64,000 bases of DNA, taken from CAYOPZ01 sp964406005 (GTDB lineage Bacteria; Bacteroidota; Bacteroidia; Bacteroidales; SM23-62). The translations under genes were made by a program, and so were the position numbers. Positions 24,862 through 34,207 of the stretch are shown in pieces (the stretch's first letter is position 1; every line of letters begins with the position of its first letter). The notes beneath the pieces are model-generated. The model was given only the letters and a program-made list of their open reading frames with translations. It searched no databases and was not told the origin of the DNA. The stretch lies in the NCBI GenBank assembly GCA_964406005.1, contig CAYOPZ010000016.1:3841-67840 (forward strand), read 5' to 3'.

Positions 24862-25977
24862 TCAGGCTGCTTTGCGATACCGCCAGGTGGCCAGGAAAAG
24901 AATCAGGATGGAATACACGCCCAGGCTGTAAAACTCCCGTGAGATATCACCGAATCCCGATCCCTTCAACAATATCATCCTGTTGACCTTGATGAAATAA
25001 GCCATGGGGTTGATCGTATTGATCCTTATGGCCCAGTCTGGCATGCTTTCCGCGGGTGTAAAAACACCTGCCATCAGGATAAAAGTGACCAGGAAGAAAA
25101 AAACCACGAACATCACCTGCATTTGCGTGTTCGAGATGGCAGACAGAAAAAGGCCTATGCCCATTGCCACAAACAGGTATAGGGATGCAAAGGCAAACAA
25201 CAGAAGGAAGCTTCCCTCGGTGGGCAGGCGGAAGAATATCTTCCCCACAAAGAGTCCGAAGCTCAGTTCCAGCAAAGCAATGATCCAGAACGGCACAAGC
25301 TTGCCGACAATAAACTGGTATTTGCGGATGGGTGTTACATTGATCTGTTCCGCTGTCCCCAGTTCCTTTTCCCTGACAAGGTTAAGGGCTGTCAGGATCA
25401 TCCCTATTACGGTTACCAGGATCACCAGTATTCCCGGCAGCATGTAAATTTTATAATCCAGGTCAGGATTGTACCAGAAAGAATGCATTATATTGATCCG
25501 AAGGTTTCCCCCTTCCGCCGGCCCGAGCCTTTCAACAAGTATGTTGGAATTGAAATCACGGATCACGGAAGTGGCATAAGCGTTTGCAAGTCCTGCTGAA
25601 GTCGCATTCACGGCATCCAGAAGGATCTGTACCTGTGCTTTCCCTTCCCTGACCAGATCCCTTTCAAATCCCCGGGGGATATGCAGTACCATGTCGGCAT
25701 CGTTGGCCCTGAGCCGGTCTTCCGCCTGGTTTATGGAAAAACTGAAACCCTGCATTCTGAAAAAGGGCGAGCCGCCGAATTTACTGACCATCCGGCGTGA
25801 ATAGGACGACATATCATTGTCTACCACCACGACTTCAATGTTTTTCATTTCCAGCGTGGCGGCATACACCAGGACGATCAGCTGCACCAGCGGAACGATA
25901 AAGATTACGGGCAGCATGACCCTGTCCCTGAAGATCTGAATGAATTCTTTCTGCAATATGTACCTGATGGTTCTCAC
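24862..25977 (-). CDS. ABC-2 exporter permease (YbhR/YbhS type), second
   Basis: The fold is the ABC-2 type: one N-terminal helix, a large extracytoplasmic domain (about 40-165) and five C-terminal helices with the NLVREKELGTAEQINVTP motif. I use the GTG at 25977 as start, giving VRTIRYILQKEF, directly after the preceding stop; an ATG at 26019 would overlap the upstream gene by 41 bases. It pairs with the other permease as the membrane part of the exporter encoded by this operon. Confidence 0.88.
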   Translation of the reverse strand: MRTIRYILQKEFIQIFRDRVMLPVIFIVPLVQLIVLVYAATLEMKNIEVVVVDNDMSSYSRRMVSKFGGSPFFRMQGFSFSINQAEDRLRANDADMVLHIPRGFERDLVREGKAQVQILLDAVNATSAGLANAYATSVIRDFNSNILVERLGPAEGGNLRINIMHSFWYNPDLDYKIYMLPGILVILVTVIGMILTALNLVREKELGTAEQINVTPIRKYQFIVGKLVPFWIIALLELSFGLFVGKIFFRLPTEGSFLLLFAFASLYLFVAMGIGLFLSAISNTQMQVMFVVFFFLVTFILMAGVFTPAESMPDWAIRINTINPMAYFIKVNRMILLKGSGFGDISREFYSLGVYSILILFLATWRYRKAA

Positions 25978-25978
25978 A

Positions 25979-27085
25979 TCAATCCAGCCTGATTTTAAAT
26001 CTGCGGACGGAATTCGCAATGAAAAACAATAACATACAGGACAAAACGACCGTCTCCTTCCATATAAATGCCAGTCCTGTTCCCTTCAGCATAATGCTCT
26101 TGACGATGACGATGAAATACCTGGCCGGGACGATATAGCTCAGCCATTGCAGTATCCGGGGCATATTCTCGACAGGAAAAATAAAACCGGAAAGAAGAAT
26201 GGTAGGCATCAATAACGTGATCATGGACAGGAACATGGCCATCTGCTGTGTTTCGACAAGGGTTGAAATGAAGATTCCCAGGGAAAGGGCCACACTGATG
26301 AACAACAGGCATTCGAGCATCAGCAGGGAAAGGCTGCCCAGCACGGGCAGCCCGAATACGAAATACCCCAGTGCAATGATGGTGACCGTATTCACGAAGG
26401 AGAGCCCCACATAGGGAGTTACCTTGCCCAGTACGATCTGCAAAGGTTTTAGCGGAGAAACCAGAAGCGCTTCCATCGTACCGAACTCCTTTTCCCTTGT
26501 TATCGATATGGAGGTCATGAGTGCCGAAACGATCATCAGGATTATTGCCATCGTTCCGGGCACAAACATATACGCTCCTTCCATGTTCTCATTATACATC
26601 ATCCTGATCTCGGGAATGATCCGCATGCCGCTCCCGTTTTCCTGTTCTGATTCCTCCAGGTAATCCCGGATCATTGCAGAAGTATAATTTACCACCAGGC
26701 TGGCGGAGTTTGCATCCGAGGCATCCGCCAGCAATTGCATATCCGCCTGTTTCTCCCGCATCAGCCTTTCCCCGAATCCCGGCTCGAAAACGATGATCTC
26801 TTTGACTTTGCCCTTCCTGAATTTCTCTTCGATCTGACGGCTGCTTTCAATATACCCGTCAAAAATGAAGTATTCCGAAGCCATGATCTTGTTCGTGATA
26901 TCCCGCGTATGTTTGTCAGGCGACGGATCCAGCACCGCCACCCTGATGTCCTTCAGCTCATTGGTCACGACAAACCCGAATACCAGCAGCTGAATTCCGG
27001 GCAATACGAACAATATCAGAAGTGTTCTGTAATCCCTCAGAATGTGGTTCAATTCCTTTATGACAAATCCTGCAAATCTTTTCAA
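25979..27085 (-). CDS. ABC-2 exporter permease (YbhR/YbhS type), first
   Basis: The 368-residue product has the same topology as its neighbour: an N-terminal helix (about 22-42), an extracytoplasmic domain and a five-helix C-terminal block with SITREKEFGTMEALLVSPLKP at the cytoplasmic coupling helix. By family knowledge two such permeases heterodimerise with two ATPases and an HlyD-like adaptor to export drugs or metabolites. Its ATG directly follows the stop of the ATPase gene. Confidence 0.9.
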   Translation of the reverse strand: MKRFAGFVIKELNHILRDYRTLLILFVLPGIQLLVFGFVVTNELKDIRVAVLDPSPDKHTRDITNKIMASEYFIFDGYIESSRQIEEKFRKGKVKEIIVFEPGFGERLMREKQADMQLLADASDANSASLVVNYTSAMIRDYLEESEQENGSGMRIIPEIRMMYNENMEGAYMFVPGTMAIILMIVSALMTSISITREKEFGTMEALLVSPLKPLQIVLGKVTPYVGLSFVNTVTIIALGYFVFGLPVLGSLSLLMLECLLFISVALSLGIFISTLVETQQMAMFLSMITLLMPTILLSGFIFPVENMPRILQWLSYIVPARYFIVIVKSIMLKGTGLAFIWKETVVLSCMLLFFIANSVRRFKIRLD

Positions 27086-27820
27086 TTACCTGGCAATTTT
27101 AAGAAATACCTCATCCATGTTCTTCGCTCCGTACTTTTGCTTCAGTTCTGCAGGGGAACCTATGGCCTCGATCCTGCCGGCCTCCATGATACTGACACGG
27201 TCACAGTATTCCGCCTCATCCATATAGTGCGTTGTAACAAATACAGTGATCCCGTCGTGAGAGGCCGAGTATATCAGATCCCAGAACTGTCTTCTTGTCA
27301 CCGGGTCCACTCCCCCCGTGGGTTCATCCAGGAAAACGATGCTGGGATGGTGAAAAACAGCTACGGAAAAGGCCAGTTTCTGGCGCCATCCGAGCGGCAG
27401 GTCCCGGATCAGTCTGTTACGGACATGCTCCAGTTCAAGGGTTTCAAGCAACTGGTCGGTACGCTCCCTGATAAACTTTGCACTCAATCCGTATATGGCA
27501 GCATAAAACCGGATGTTCTCATATACCTTAAGGTCTTCGTACAATGAAAATCTCTGGCTCATATAACCAATATTCCTTTTGATCTTTTCGCGATCTGTAT
27601 ATACATTGAAGCCTGCAACGGTAAGCGATCCGCTCGTGGGAAAGGACAACCCGCAGAGAATACGGAGAGCCGTGGTCTTGCCGGCTCCGTTTGCACCAAG
27701 AAACCCGAATATCTCCCCCCTGTAAACCTCAAAACTGAGATGATCGTTCGCGGTAAAATCTCCGAATTTCTTTACCAGGCCTTCTACCTTTATTACGGTT
27801 TCCCTTGTATTCATCAGCAT
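27086..27820 (-). CDS. ABC transporter ATP-binding protein
   Basis: The 244-residue ATPase has Walker A GANGAGKTT (about 39-47) and Walker B IVFLDEPTGGVD with switch His in FVTTHYMDE. The usual LSGG signature is replaced by LPLGWRQ, as seen in some exporter ATPases. That degenerate signature suggests asymmetric ATP sites when paired with the other ATPase of the operon, whose signature is intact. An internal ATG at 27814 is an equally possible start. Confidence 0.9.
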   Translation of the reverse strand: MLMNTRETVIKVEGLVKKFGDFTANDHLSFEVYRGEIFGFLGANGAGKTTALRILCGLSFPTSGSLTVAGFNVYTDREKIKRNIGYMSQRFSLYEDLKVYENIRFYAAIYGLSAKFIRERTDQLLETLELEHVRNRLIRDLPLGWRQKLAFSVAVFHHPSIVFLDEPTGGVDPVTRRQFWDLIYSASHDGITVFVTTHYMDEAEYCDRVSIMEAGRIEAIGSPAELKQKYGAKNMDEVFLKIAR

Positions 27821-27824
27821 ATAT

Positions 27825-28742
27825 TCATTTTTCCGTCATCAACTCCATGAAACAATCTTCGATGCCCGGAAGTATCTTCATGGCGTGAATATCTTCATGC
27901 CTCCTGCGAAGCAGGTATTCTTTCAGTTCTGTTCCGGCATCCTCTTCCCTTCGAAAAGTCACATGCAGATACTGTCCGAAAAGAAATACCGATCTTGTGT
28001 TTTCGTATGCTTCAACATCCTGTTTCAGCCTGTATATATCCCCTGTCCGCACAGCCCATAAATCAAAACCATAGCCGGCAACAATATTCTCCGGCCTGTC
28101 AATGGTCAGCAGTCTGCCCTGCTGTATCAATGCTACGCGTTCGCATCGCGCCGCTTCATCCATATAGGAAGTGGATACCACGATGGTTATGTTTTTGCCT
28201 TTTAAGCGCATCAGCATCTCCCAGAATTCCTTTCTCGAGACTGCATCCACACCTGTTGTAGGCTCGTCCAGGATCAGTATGTGAGGCCTGTGGATCAATG
28301 CGCAGGAGAGCGCAAGCTTCTGCTTCATCCCGCCTGAAAGTTTACCGGCGCGCCGTTTTCCGAAAGGTTCAATATGCGCATAGATATCGCTTATCATATC
28401 GTAATTGTCTTCCACCGTGGTTCCGAAAACCGTCGCGTAAAAACGCAGGTTTTCCTCGACCGTCAGGTCCTGGTAAAGGGAAAACCTGCCGGGCATGTAT
28501 CCGGTGATGCCCCTGATCTTCCTGAAATCCCCGACCACATCGAATCCTTCAACGGTAACGCTGCCCGAACCGGGCAAAAGAAGTGTGGTCAGGATACGAA
28601 AAAGTGAAGTTTTGCCGGCGCCGTCCGGACCGATCAAACCGAACAGCTCGCCCCTGTTTACAGAAAATGTAATGTCCCGCAGTGCAGAAACATCTCCATA
28701 TGTTTTGGATAGGTTCCTGATATCTATTGATGGTTCATTCAT
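27825..28742 (-). CDS. ABC transporter ATP-binding protein
   Basis: I chose the ATG at 28742 (MNEPSIDIRNLSKTYG) over the longer frame at 28874, because the extra 44 residues do not look like a P-loop ATPase and would lie inside the previous gene. The 305-residue product has Walker A GPDGAGKTS, signature KLSGGMKQKL, Walker B ILILDEPTTGVD and a C-terminal extension of about 80 residues. It overlaps the amidotransferase stop by 8 bases, so the two are translationally coupled. Confidence 0.9.
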   Translation of the reverse strand: MNEPSIDIRNLSKTYGDVSALRDITFSVNRGELFGLIGPDGAGKTSLFRILTTLLLPGSGSVTVEGFDVVGDFRKIRGITGYMPGRFSLYQDLTVEENLRFYATVFGTTVEDNYDMISDIYAHIEPFGKRRAGKLSGGMKQKLALSCALIHRPHILILDEPTTGVDAVSRKEFWEMLMRLKGKNITIVVSTSYMDEAARCERVALIQQGRLLTIDRPENIVAGYGFDLWAVRTGDIYRLKQDVEAYENTRSVFLFGQYLHVTFRREEDAGTELKEYLLRRRHEDIHAMKILPGIEDCFMELMTEK

Positions 28743-29454
28743 TATCCGGTGTATTGACCTGGATGTCTCGGAGAAAGGACCCGAGCATGCCGTACAATAA
28801 TTCACGATTCCTGTGGCGATGCGGCAGGCCCCGGAGCAGTTCCCGTTTTTTCTGTACATAAGGACTGTCATCAAGATCTCTCACACCGTGTTTTATAAGC
28901 CCCTCAACAAGTACGGGCGTCACCTCCAGATGAAACTGAAGGGCCAGCACCTGCCGGGCCAGCAGAAAACCCTGATTGGTACATGCCTCAGAGCTGCCAA
29001 TATTCCGGGCTTTCGAAGGAATGTCAAAGGTTTCTCCGTGCCAGTGAAAGGCGGTAAAAGTGCCGGGCAGCGGGCGGAAAATGTCATCCTCCCGCAAAGC
29101 AGGGTCCACATCTACTGGGAACCAGCCGATCTCTTTCTGCGAACAGGGATAAACGCTCGTTCCCATGACATCAGCAAGAAGCTGCGCTCCGAGGCAGATG
29201 CCCAGCACCCTGACACCCGTTTCTATACATGATCTGAGAAAGGATTTTTCAGCCTCCAGCCAGGGAAATTTATCCGTATCGTGAACACTCATAGGCCCTC
29301 CCATTACCAGAAGGAAATCAACCTCTTCCGGATCGGGAAGCGCATCTTTTTCATACAGCGGCCAGCGCGTTAATGTCTCGTTCCTCTCACGAAGGAAATC
29401 TTCCACATACCCCGGCCCTTCGAAGGGCACATGCATAATACAATGGGATCTCAC
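28735..29454 (-). CDS. Class I glutamine amidotransferase inside the exporter operon
   Basis: The 239-residue product has the GATase1 triad: Cys87 in GICLGAQLLA, and His175 and Glu177 in LQFHLEVTP. An MGGPMSVHD oxyanion-region motif lies near 51-59. It resembles stand-alone GMP-synthase-like or gamma-glutamyl hydrolase-type enzymes, which cleave glutamine or gamma-glutamyl amides. It overlaps HlyD by 4 bases and the ATPase by 8. Placement within an export system is unusual. A possible role is processing a gamma-glutamyl-modified export substrate, but this is inference. Confidence 0.86.
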   Translation of the reverse strand: MRSHCIMHVPFEGPGYVEDFLRERNETLTRWPLYEKDALPDPEEVDFLLVMGGPMSVHDTDKFPWLEAEKSFLRSCIETGVRVLGICLGAQLLADVMGTSVYPCSQKEIGWFPVDVDPALREDDIFRPLPGTFTAFHWHGETFDIPSKARNIGSSEACTNQGFLLARQVLALQFHLEVTPVLVEGLIKHGVRDLDDSPYVQKKRELLRGLPHRHRNRELLYGMLGSFLRDIQVNTPDNE

Positions 29455-30350
29455 TGGGATTGATGTTTTTGCGGTGAAAAGACAATTTCCCCCGGCATGC
29501 CGATTTTCAGCCTTCCGTCGTTGGCTACCCCAACCTTTACGGCGTATACCAGGTTTACCCTTTCCTCCCTGGTCTGGATGATCTTGGGTGTAAATTCGGA
29601 CTTGTTTGATATCCAGGTAACCACACCTTCAAGTTCAGGCTGTCCGGGATCATCTATGATGACCCTTACTTTTTGTCCTGTGCGTATCCCGGACAGCTGG
29701 CTGCCGCTGATGTAAACCCTCAATACCATACTGTCGAGGTCGGCAATTTTATACAATGCCTTACCGGGCACGGCCATTTCAAAGGGCTCTGTATATGTCT
29801 CGAGAACGGTACCCTTCACCGGATTGGTGATGATGCTCCTTCTGATCTGGTCATCCAGGGTATTTATCTGTGCTTCAACGGTCCGGGCTTCCTTTTCTAT
29901 GGTCAGGTAATTCGACCGGGTAGCTGCAATTTCATCATCAACGATTTCCAGCTGGCCTTCCAGGTCATCCATCTGCTTGCCCGTGGCCGCATTGTCATTA
30001 AATAATTTTTCGAGTCTTTCCTTTTCTGTAAGGAGGTTCTTTTTCCGGGTTTCCTGCACTTTAATCCGGGCACTGATCCCTTCCTTCTGTGAGCGAATGG
30101 CCTCTGCCTTTGCAAGTAACTGTTCACGTTGCAGCAACAGGGGCACGGTATCAATGTAGCCAAGCACCTTTCCGGCTGCCAGCCTCTCCCCTTCACGGAC
30201 GGAAAACTCCATGATCTTTCCCTGGCATTCGGCAGGGATCAGGTATTCCACGCTTTCAAAATTCCCGTAGGCATCCGAATGATTGTTCCTGCCCGAGCAC
30301 CCTGTGAGGAGCACCGGGATCAATACAAGGTAAATCAGTTTTCTCATCAT
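29451..30350 (-). CDS. HlyD-family membrane fusion lipoprotein
   Basis: The 299-residue product has a lipobox (LLTGC, Cys at about 18), a lipoyl/barrel-sandwich part split by a long coiled-coil hairpin (about 70-165, many Lys/Glu/Leu), and a beta-barrel domain with an ISGSQLSGIRTGQKV-type segment and a VTWISNKSEFTPKIIQTREER motif. It links the inner-membrane permeases to the TolC channel. This is the YbhG-type partner for an ABC-2 exporter. Confidence 0.9.
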   Translation of the reverse strand: MMRKLIYLVLIPVLLTGCSGRNNHSDAYGNFESVEYLIPAECQGKIMEFSVREGERLAAGKVLGYIDTVPLLLQREQLLAKAEAIRSQKEGISARIKVQETRKKNLLTEKERLEKLFNDNAATGKQMDDLEGQLEIVDDEIAATRSNYLTIEKEARTVEAQINTLDDQIRRSIITNPVKGTVLETYTEPFEMAVPGKALYKIADLDSMVLRVYISGSQLSGIRTGQKVRVIIDDPGQPELEGVVTWISNKSEFTPKIIQTREERVNLVYAVKVGVANDGRLKIGMPGEIVFSPQKHQSQ

Positions 30351-30361
30351 GATACTTTTTA

Positions 30362-31630
30362 TTAAATTATTCCTTTGGTTGTCAGGTAATTGATCTGTGA
30401 TTGCACATATTGTATCCTGTGCGTTTCCAGCATCGTCCTCGCCTCTGTTTCCGCATTCAGTTGAGTAATGTAATCCGTCAATGTAATCACCCCGTTTTCC
30501 AGTTGCGATGCTGCTGCGCCGGTGATCTCCCGGCGGAGGTTTACGATTTCCTCATCCCTCCGGACGGCTTCCTCGTACTTGCTTATTTCTGCAAGGTTTT
30601 CCTCCAACTGAATGTCCAGATTACGGTCATACGCATTCTTGCGGGACCTTATAATCTCCTGCTGCAGTGTAAGATCCTGCCTGGTTCTTTCTGTCTTGCT
30701 CCAATCCCATATCGTCCAGTGCAATCCCGCACCCAGCATGTAAAATCCCCTCAGCTCATCCTTGAAGTAATTGAAGCCGAGATTGCCATAACCAGCCTGT
30801 GCGAAAACATACGCCGATGGCTGCTTCTGTTTTGAAACCAGCTTCTTGCTTGCATCCAGTTGCTCTATCTGAAGGTCATACAGGGCCTGTTCCGGTCGCA
30901 GCGCTTCACCCTCCCGGATCAGGCCCGTATCCGGCAGGCGCAATACCGTTCCATCCGGTATGTCCCGACAGATCAGTTTGCCCAGTACCTTGAACGCAGC
31001 CGATTCACTGATCCCGATTTCCCAAGCCTGCTGTTCCACCTTCAGAATCTCCGCCTTCAGGACATCCAGGTCCGAAGCGAGAAACAGCTCATTCCTGACC
31101 CCGGATTCCAAAGAAGACATCCGCTGCTTCAGTACCTCCAGTTTCAGCCGGATGGTTTTTTCCTGTTGCTGAAGAAGCAGTATGGAAAAATAGACCCTGT
31201 CCACATTTTCCTTCAGTTGATGAAGGTTCACATCCACCTGGCCCTGGTTGACCAGAAGTCCGGATTCCTCCATTTCCCTGCTTGCTTTCGTTATACCCCC
31301 GTCATATACAGTCTGACGGACATCCACGGTCAGCTTATAGTTGTCATGCGGCACTTCAGGAATTGTAATTCCCGGTATCGCATCCCCGAATGGAAGTTCA
31401 ACTACCTCATTCTGCCATGTATAGCTCCCGTTCAGATCAAGGGAGGGATACCAGTTTGTCTTCAGGTTCTTGATTCTGACCTCACTCGACCGGGCATACA
31501 GGTCTTTCCGGGCAAATGAGGGATGTCCCTCAACGGCCGATTGCCGGCATTGAAAAAGATCCAGGGTGTCCTGATTCTGTGCAGGGCAGGTACAGGAAAC
31601 AAACAGGAATGCATAAATAAAATATTTCAT
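30362..31630 (-). CDS. TolC-family outer membrane efflux protein
   Basis: The 422-residue product has a signal sequence (CTCPAQ near 14-19) and two repeated helical halves with an RKDLYARSSEVRIKNLKTN-type start and long coiled-coil helices typical of TolC. It forms the trimeric outer-membrane duct for the exporter. The gene sits between TetR (4-base overlap, ATGA) and HlyD (11-base gap), so the entire export path is encoded in one transcript. Confidence 0.9.
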   Translation of the reverse strand: MKYFIYAFLFVSCTCPAQNQDTLDLFQCRQSAVEGHPSFARKDLYARSSEVRIKNLKTNWYPSLDLNGSYTWQNEVVELPFGDAIPGITIPEVPHDNYKLTVDVRQTVYDGGITKASREMEESGLLVNQGQVDVNLHQLKENVDRVYFSILLLQQQEKTIRLKLEVLKQRMSSLESGVRNELFLASDLDVLKAEILKVEQQAWEIGISESAAFKVLGKLICRDIPDGTVLRLPDTGLIREGEALRPEQALYDLQIEQLDASKKLVSKQKQPSAYVFAQAGYGNLGFNYFKDELRGFYMLGAGLHWTIWDWSKTERTRQDLTLQQEIIRSRKNAYDRNLDIQLEENLAEISKYEEAVRRDEEIVNLRREITGAAASQLENGVITLTDYITQLNAETEARTMLETHRIQYVQSQINYLTTKGII

Positions 31631-32277
31631 CGCTTTGTATTTTGTGGTTTCGACAGGGCCATTCTCATGAACTCCGGGATCTGGCTCTTTCGTTCTTCCA
31701 GGAATTTATCATAGGCCACGGGATCATTCCGGAATGCGATCATCTGAAAAAGCGGTCTTGCCACATGCGGAAAGATGAGCATGCCCAGCATGTTGGCAAA
31801 AAGGTGGCGGGGATCCATATCCGGCATGCCCAGCTTCTGCATTTCCTTTTTCAGGGCTGCCAATGTCTTTTCCGGATGGATGCCGGCACTTTCGATGAAT
31901 CTGGAAAATCTTTCCGGATTCAGGGAAATTTCCTGAAATATGAATATGGGAAGAAAGGGATTCTCGTTCAGGAGCCGGATATAGGATTCGGCAAAAACCC
32001 CGACTTTTTCCAGAAAAGGACGGTCGGATGAAAGTACAGGGACAAGTGCCGGAAACAGCCTCGAGGCCAGTTTGTCGAATATGGCATCAAACAGCTTTTC
32101 CTTTTTCCTGAAATAATAATTCAAAAGGGTCCTGTTTATTCCAGCTTCATCGGCAATGTCCTGCATGCTTGCACCCAGCCTTCCTTTTTGCATGAATACC
32201 TTCGCTGCCGCTTGCATGATACGGCGTTCCGTATCCGGTTCCATTTCCCGGTCTGATTTCTTATCGCTCATTTCCAA
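31627..32277 (-). CDS. TetR-family regulator of the exporter operon
   Basis: The 216-residue product has an N-terminal helix-turn-helix (about 15-60; TERRIMQAAAKVFMQKG then SMQDIADEAGINRTLLNYYF) and a C-terminal ligand-binding and dimerisation domain with GMLIFPHVARPLF near 165. TetR proteins repress until a ligand binds. As the first gene of the exporter operon, it likely controls its own operon, possibly through the repeats at 32321-32343. The ligand is unknown. Confidence 0.92.
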   Translation of the reverse strand: MEMSDKKSDREMEPDTERRIMQAAAKVFMQKGRLGASMQDIADEAGINRTLLNYYFRKKEKLFDAIFDKLASRLFPALVPVLSSDRPFLEKVGVFAESYIRLLNENPFLPIFIFQEISLNPERFSRFIESAGIHPEKTLAALKKEMQKLGMPDMDPRHLFANMLGMLIFPHVARPLFQMIAFRNDPVAYDKFLEERKSQIPEFMRMALSKPQNTKR

Positions 32278-32298
32278 CTGTTTTATGGTATAAGCTGT

Positions 32299-32353
32299 TT
32301 TACAAAAATGTGTGACATTAATGTTTAACTTTTATGTTTAACTATTTTGTAAA
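32299..32353. promoter_or_regulatory. Candidate TetR operator region: direct and inverted repeats
   Basis: ATGTTTAACT occurs twice at 32321 and 32334 (13-base period). It is flanked by TTTACAAAA (32299-32307) and its mirror TTTTGTAAA (32345-32353). This lies between the divergent TetR and M28 starts, where an autoregulatory operator is expected. It does not match a classic compact TetR palindrome. Confidence 0.35.
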
Positions 32354-32396
32354 TATAAATAAAAAAATCAATATATCAATAGTATGATGGAATAAT

Positions 32397-32404
32397 TATC
32401 TTTA
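32397..32404 (+). promoter_or_regulatory. Possible -7 box (TATCTTTA) of the M28 peptidase gene
   Basis: A 7-of-8 match to TAnnTTTG lies 20 bases upstream of the ATG at 32425. Confidence 0.3.
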
Positions 32405-32424
32405 TCCCCTTAAATTCATGCGCC

Positions 32425-34194
32425 ATGAGATATCTGCTCCTGTTATTATTTACAGCACTGCTTGCTTCATGTACAGGAAGAAAAGAAGATCCTGCCGTCA
32501 CATCTGCTGAGCTGTTCAGCCATGTGAGCTACCTGGCATCCGATTCATTAAAGGGCAGGCTGCCCGGCACTGAAGAGTGCGATCTTGCAGCCGGATACAT
32601 TGCCGGTGAATTCCGGAAAGCGGGATTGGAAAAGCTGACAGATGATTATCTGCAAGCCTTTGAGGTAATCACCGACCTTGAAATGGGTCAGGCGAATCAT
32701 TTCAGAACGGGAACCTATGAGGGCATCCTTAACTCGGACTTTGCCCCGTTTCCCTTTACAGGGAATCTGGAACTGGATGCGAATGTGACATTTGCCGGGT
32801 ATGGTTTCGATATCCATGAAGAAGATCTCACATGGAACGATTACAAGGACATCGACGTAAACGGCAAATGGGTTATGATTCTTATGGGCAATCCTGAAAT
32901 AGACAGCAGTTCCTCTGTTTTCAATGCATACAGCGACGAAAGGAACAAGGCCATGCTTGCCATTGACAAAGGCGCATCGGGAATACTCTTTGTTTCCGGT
33001 CCCGTCTTTGACGAAGATGATAATCTGATTGATCTCAGCAAGCGGGAAGGTAAGGTTTCCGTACCGGTCATTCACATTAAAAGAACACTGGCAGATAAAA
33101 TCCTCTTTGAAAGCGAAAAGACAATTGCGGATCTTGAAAAAGGACTGAACGATAAAAGGGAGCCTGAATCCTTTTCAACTTCGGCCAGCGTATCCGCATC
33201 CGCCGAGGTAATACCTACAAAAGCCCTTACCTGCAATGTCGTAGGATATATTAAAGGGAAAGACAAAGAACTCGGGAAAAGCATCATTATCGTCGGGGCC
33301 CACTATGACCACCTGGGCATGGGAGGTCCGGGCAGCTCTTCCAGAAGGCCGGATACCCTGGCAGTGCACAATGGTGCCGACGACAACGCCTCAGGGACGG
33401 CGGCTTTGATCGAGATCGCCGAAAAGATTTCGCTGCAGGACAAAAAACCGGCCCGCTCCTATTTGTTCATTTCATTCGGGGCGGAAGAAATGGGTTTGCT
33501 CGGATCAAAATACTATGTCGATAATCCTGTGCTTCCGCTCGAACAGACCAGCCTTATGCTCAATATGGACATGGTCGGCAGATTGCGGAACCGTCAGTTG
33601 CAGGTAGGCGGTGTGGGCACTGCCGCCGAAATCGAAAAGATCGTGGAAGATGCAGCCGGAACGGACAGCCTGCAACTCGGGCTGACACAGGAAGGCTACG
33701 GTGCCTCGGACCACAGCAGTTTCTATGCCATGGACATTCCCGTACTCTTTATTACCACCGGGGGTCATTCGGAATACCATACCCCGGAAGATGATGTGGA
33801 AACCCTGAACCTTGACGGGATGGTCGAAGTCGCAGACTACGTCGTCAATATCCTTGCGCAACTTGACAGTATGAGGGCTCCCCTGACTTTTCAGGAAGCC
33901 GGCCCCAGGGTGCAGTATTCACCCAGAAGATACGGAGGCATCACGCTCGGGATCATGCCTGATTTCACTGATACGGATGACAAGGACGGGATGAGGGTGG
34001 ACCTGGTCAATCCGGGAGGACGTGCGCAAAGGGGCGGCATGAAGAAAGGAGATTATATTATGGCCATTGAAGGCAAACCTGTAAATGGCATTTATGATTA
34101 TATGTACCGCCTTTCAGTGGTGGAAAAGGGACAGGTGATCGTTGTCACCGTCAAAAGAAACGGGCAGGAACTGGATCTGCTTATTCAGTTATAA
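32425..34194 (+). CDS. M28-family metallopeptidase lipoprotein with PA and PDZ domains
   Basis: The 589-residue product has a lipobox (LLASC, Cys16) and a PA-like insert (about 110-240). The M28 catalytic domain (about 265-480) shows all zinc ligands: His293, Asp319, Glu354/355, Asp382 and His452. A C-terminal PDZ domain (about 500-585) contains the VVNPGGRAQRGGM-like groove pattern (here DLVNPGGRAQRGG). It would be an exported aminopeptidase acting on peptides at the cell envelope. The downstream membrane protein starts 13 bases after its stop. Confidence 0.93.
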   Translation: MRYLLLLLFTALLASCTGRKEDPAVTSAELFSHVSYLASDSLKGRLPGTEECDLAAGYIAGEFRKAGLEKLTDDYLQAFEVITDLEMGQANHFRTGTYEGILNSDFAPFPFTGNLELDANVTFAGYGFDIHEEDLTWNDYKDIDVNGKWVMILMGNPEIDSSSSVFNAYSDERNKAMLAIDKGASGILFVSGPVFDEDDNLIDLSKREGKVSVPVIHIKRTLADKILFESEKTIADLEKGLNDKREPESFSTSASVSASAEVIPTKALTCNVVGYIKGKDKELGKSIIIVGAHYDHLGMGGPGSSSRRPDTLAVHNGADDNASGTAALIEIAEKISLQDKKPARSYLFISFGAEEMGLLGSKYYVDNPVLPLEQTSLMLNMDMVGRLRNRQLQVGGVGTAAEIEKIVEDAAGTDSLQLGLTQEGYGASDHSSFYAMDIPVLFITTGGHSEYHTPEDDVETLNLDGMVEVADYVVNILAQLDSMRAPLTFQEAGPRVQYSPRRYGGITLGIMPDFTDTDDKDGMRVDLVNPGGRAQRGGMKKGDYIMAIEGKPVNGIYDYMYRLSVVEKGQVIVVTVKRNGQELDLLIQL

Positions 34195-34207
34195 AACAGG
34201 ATTAAGA

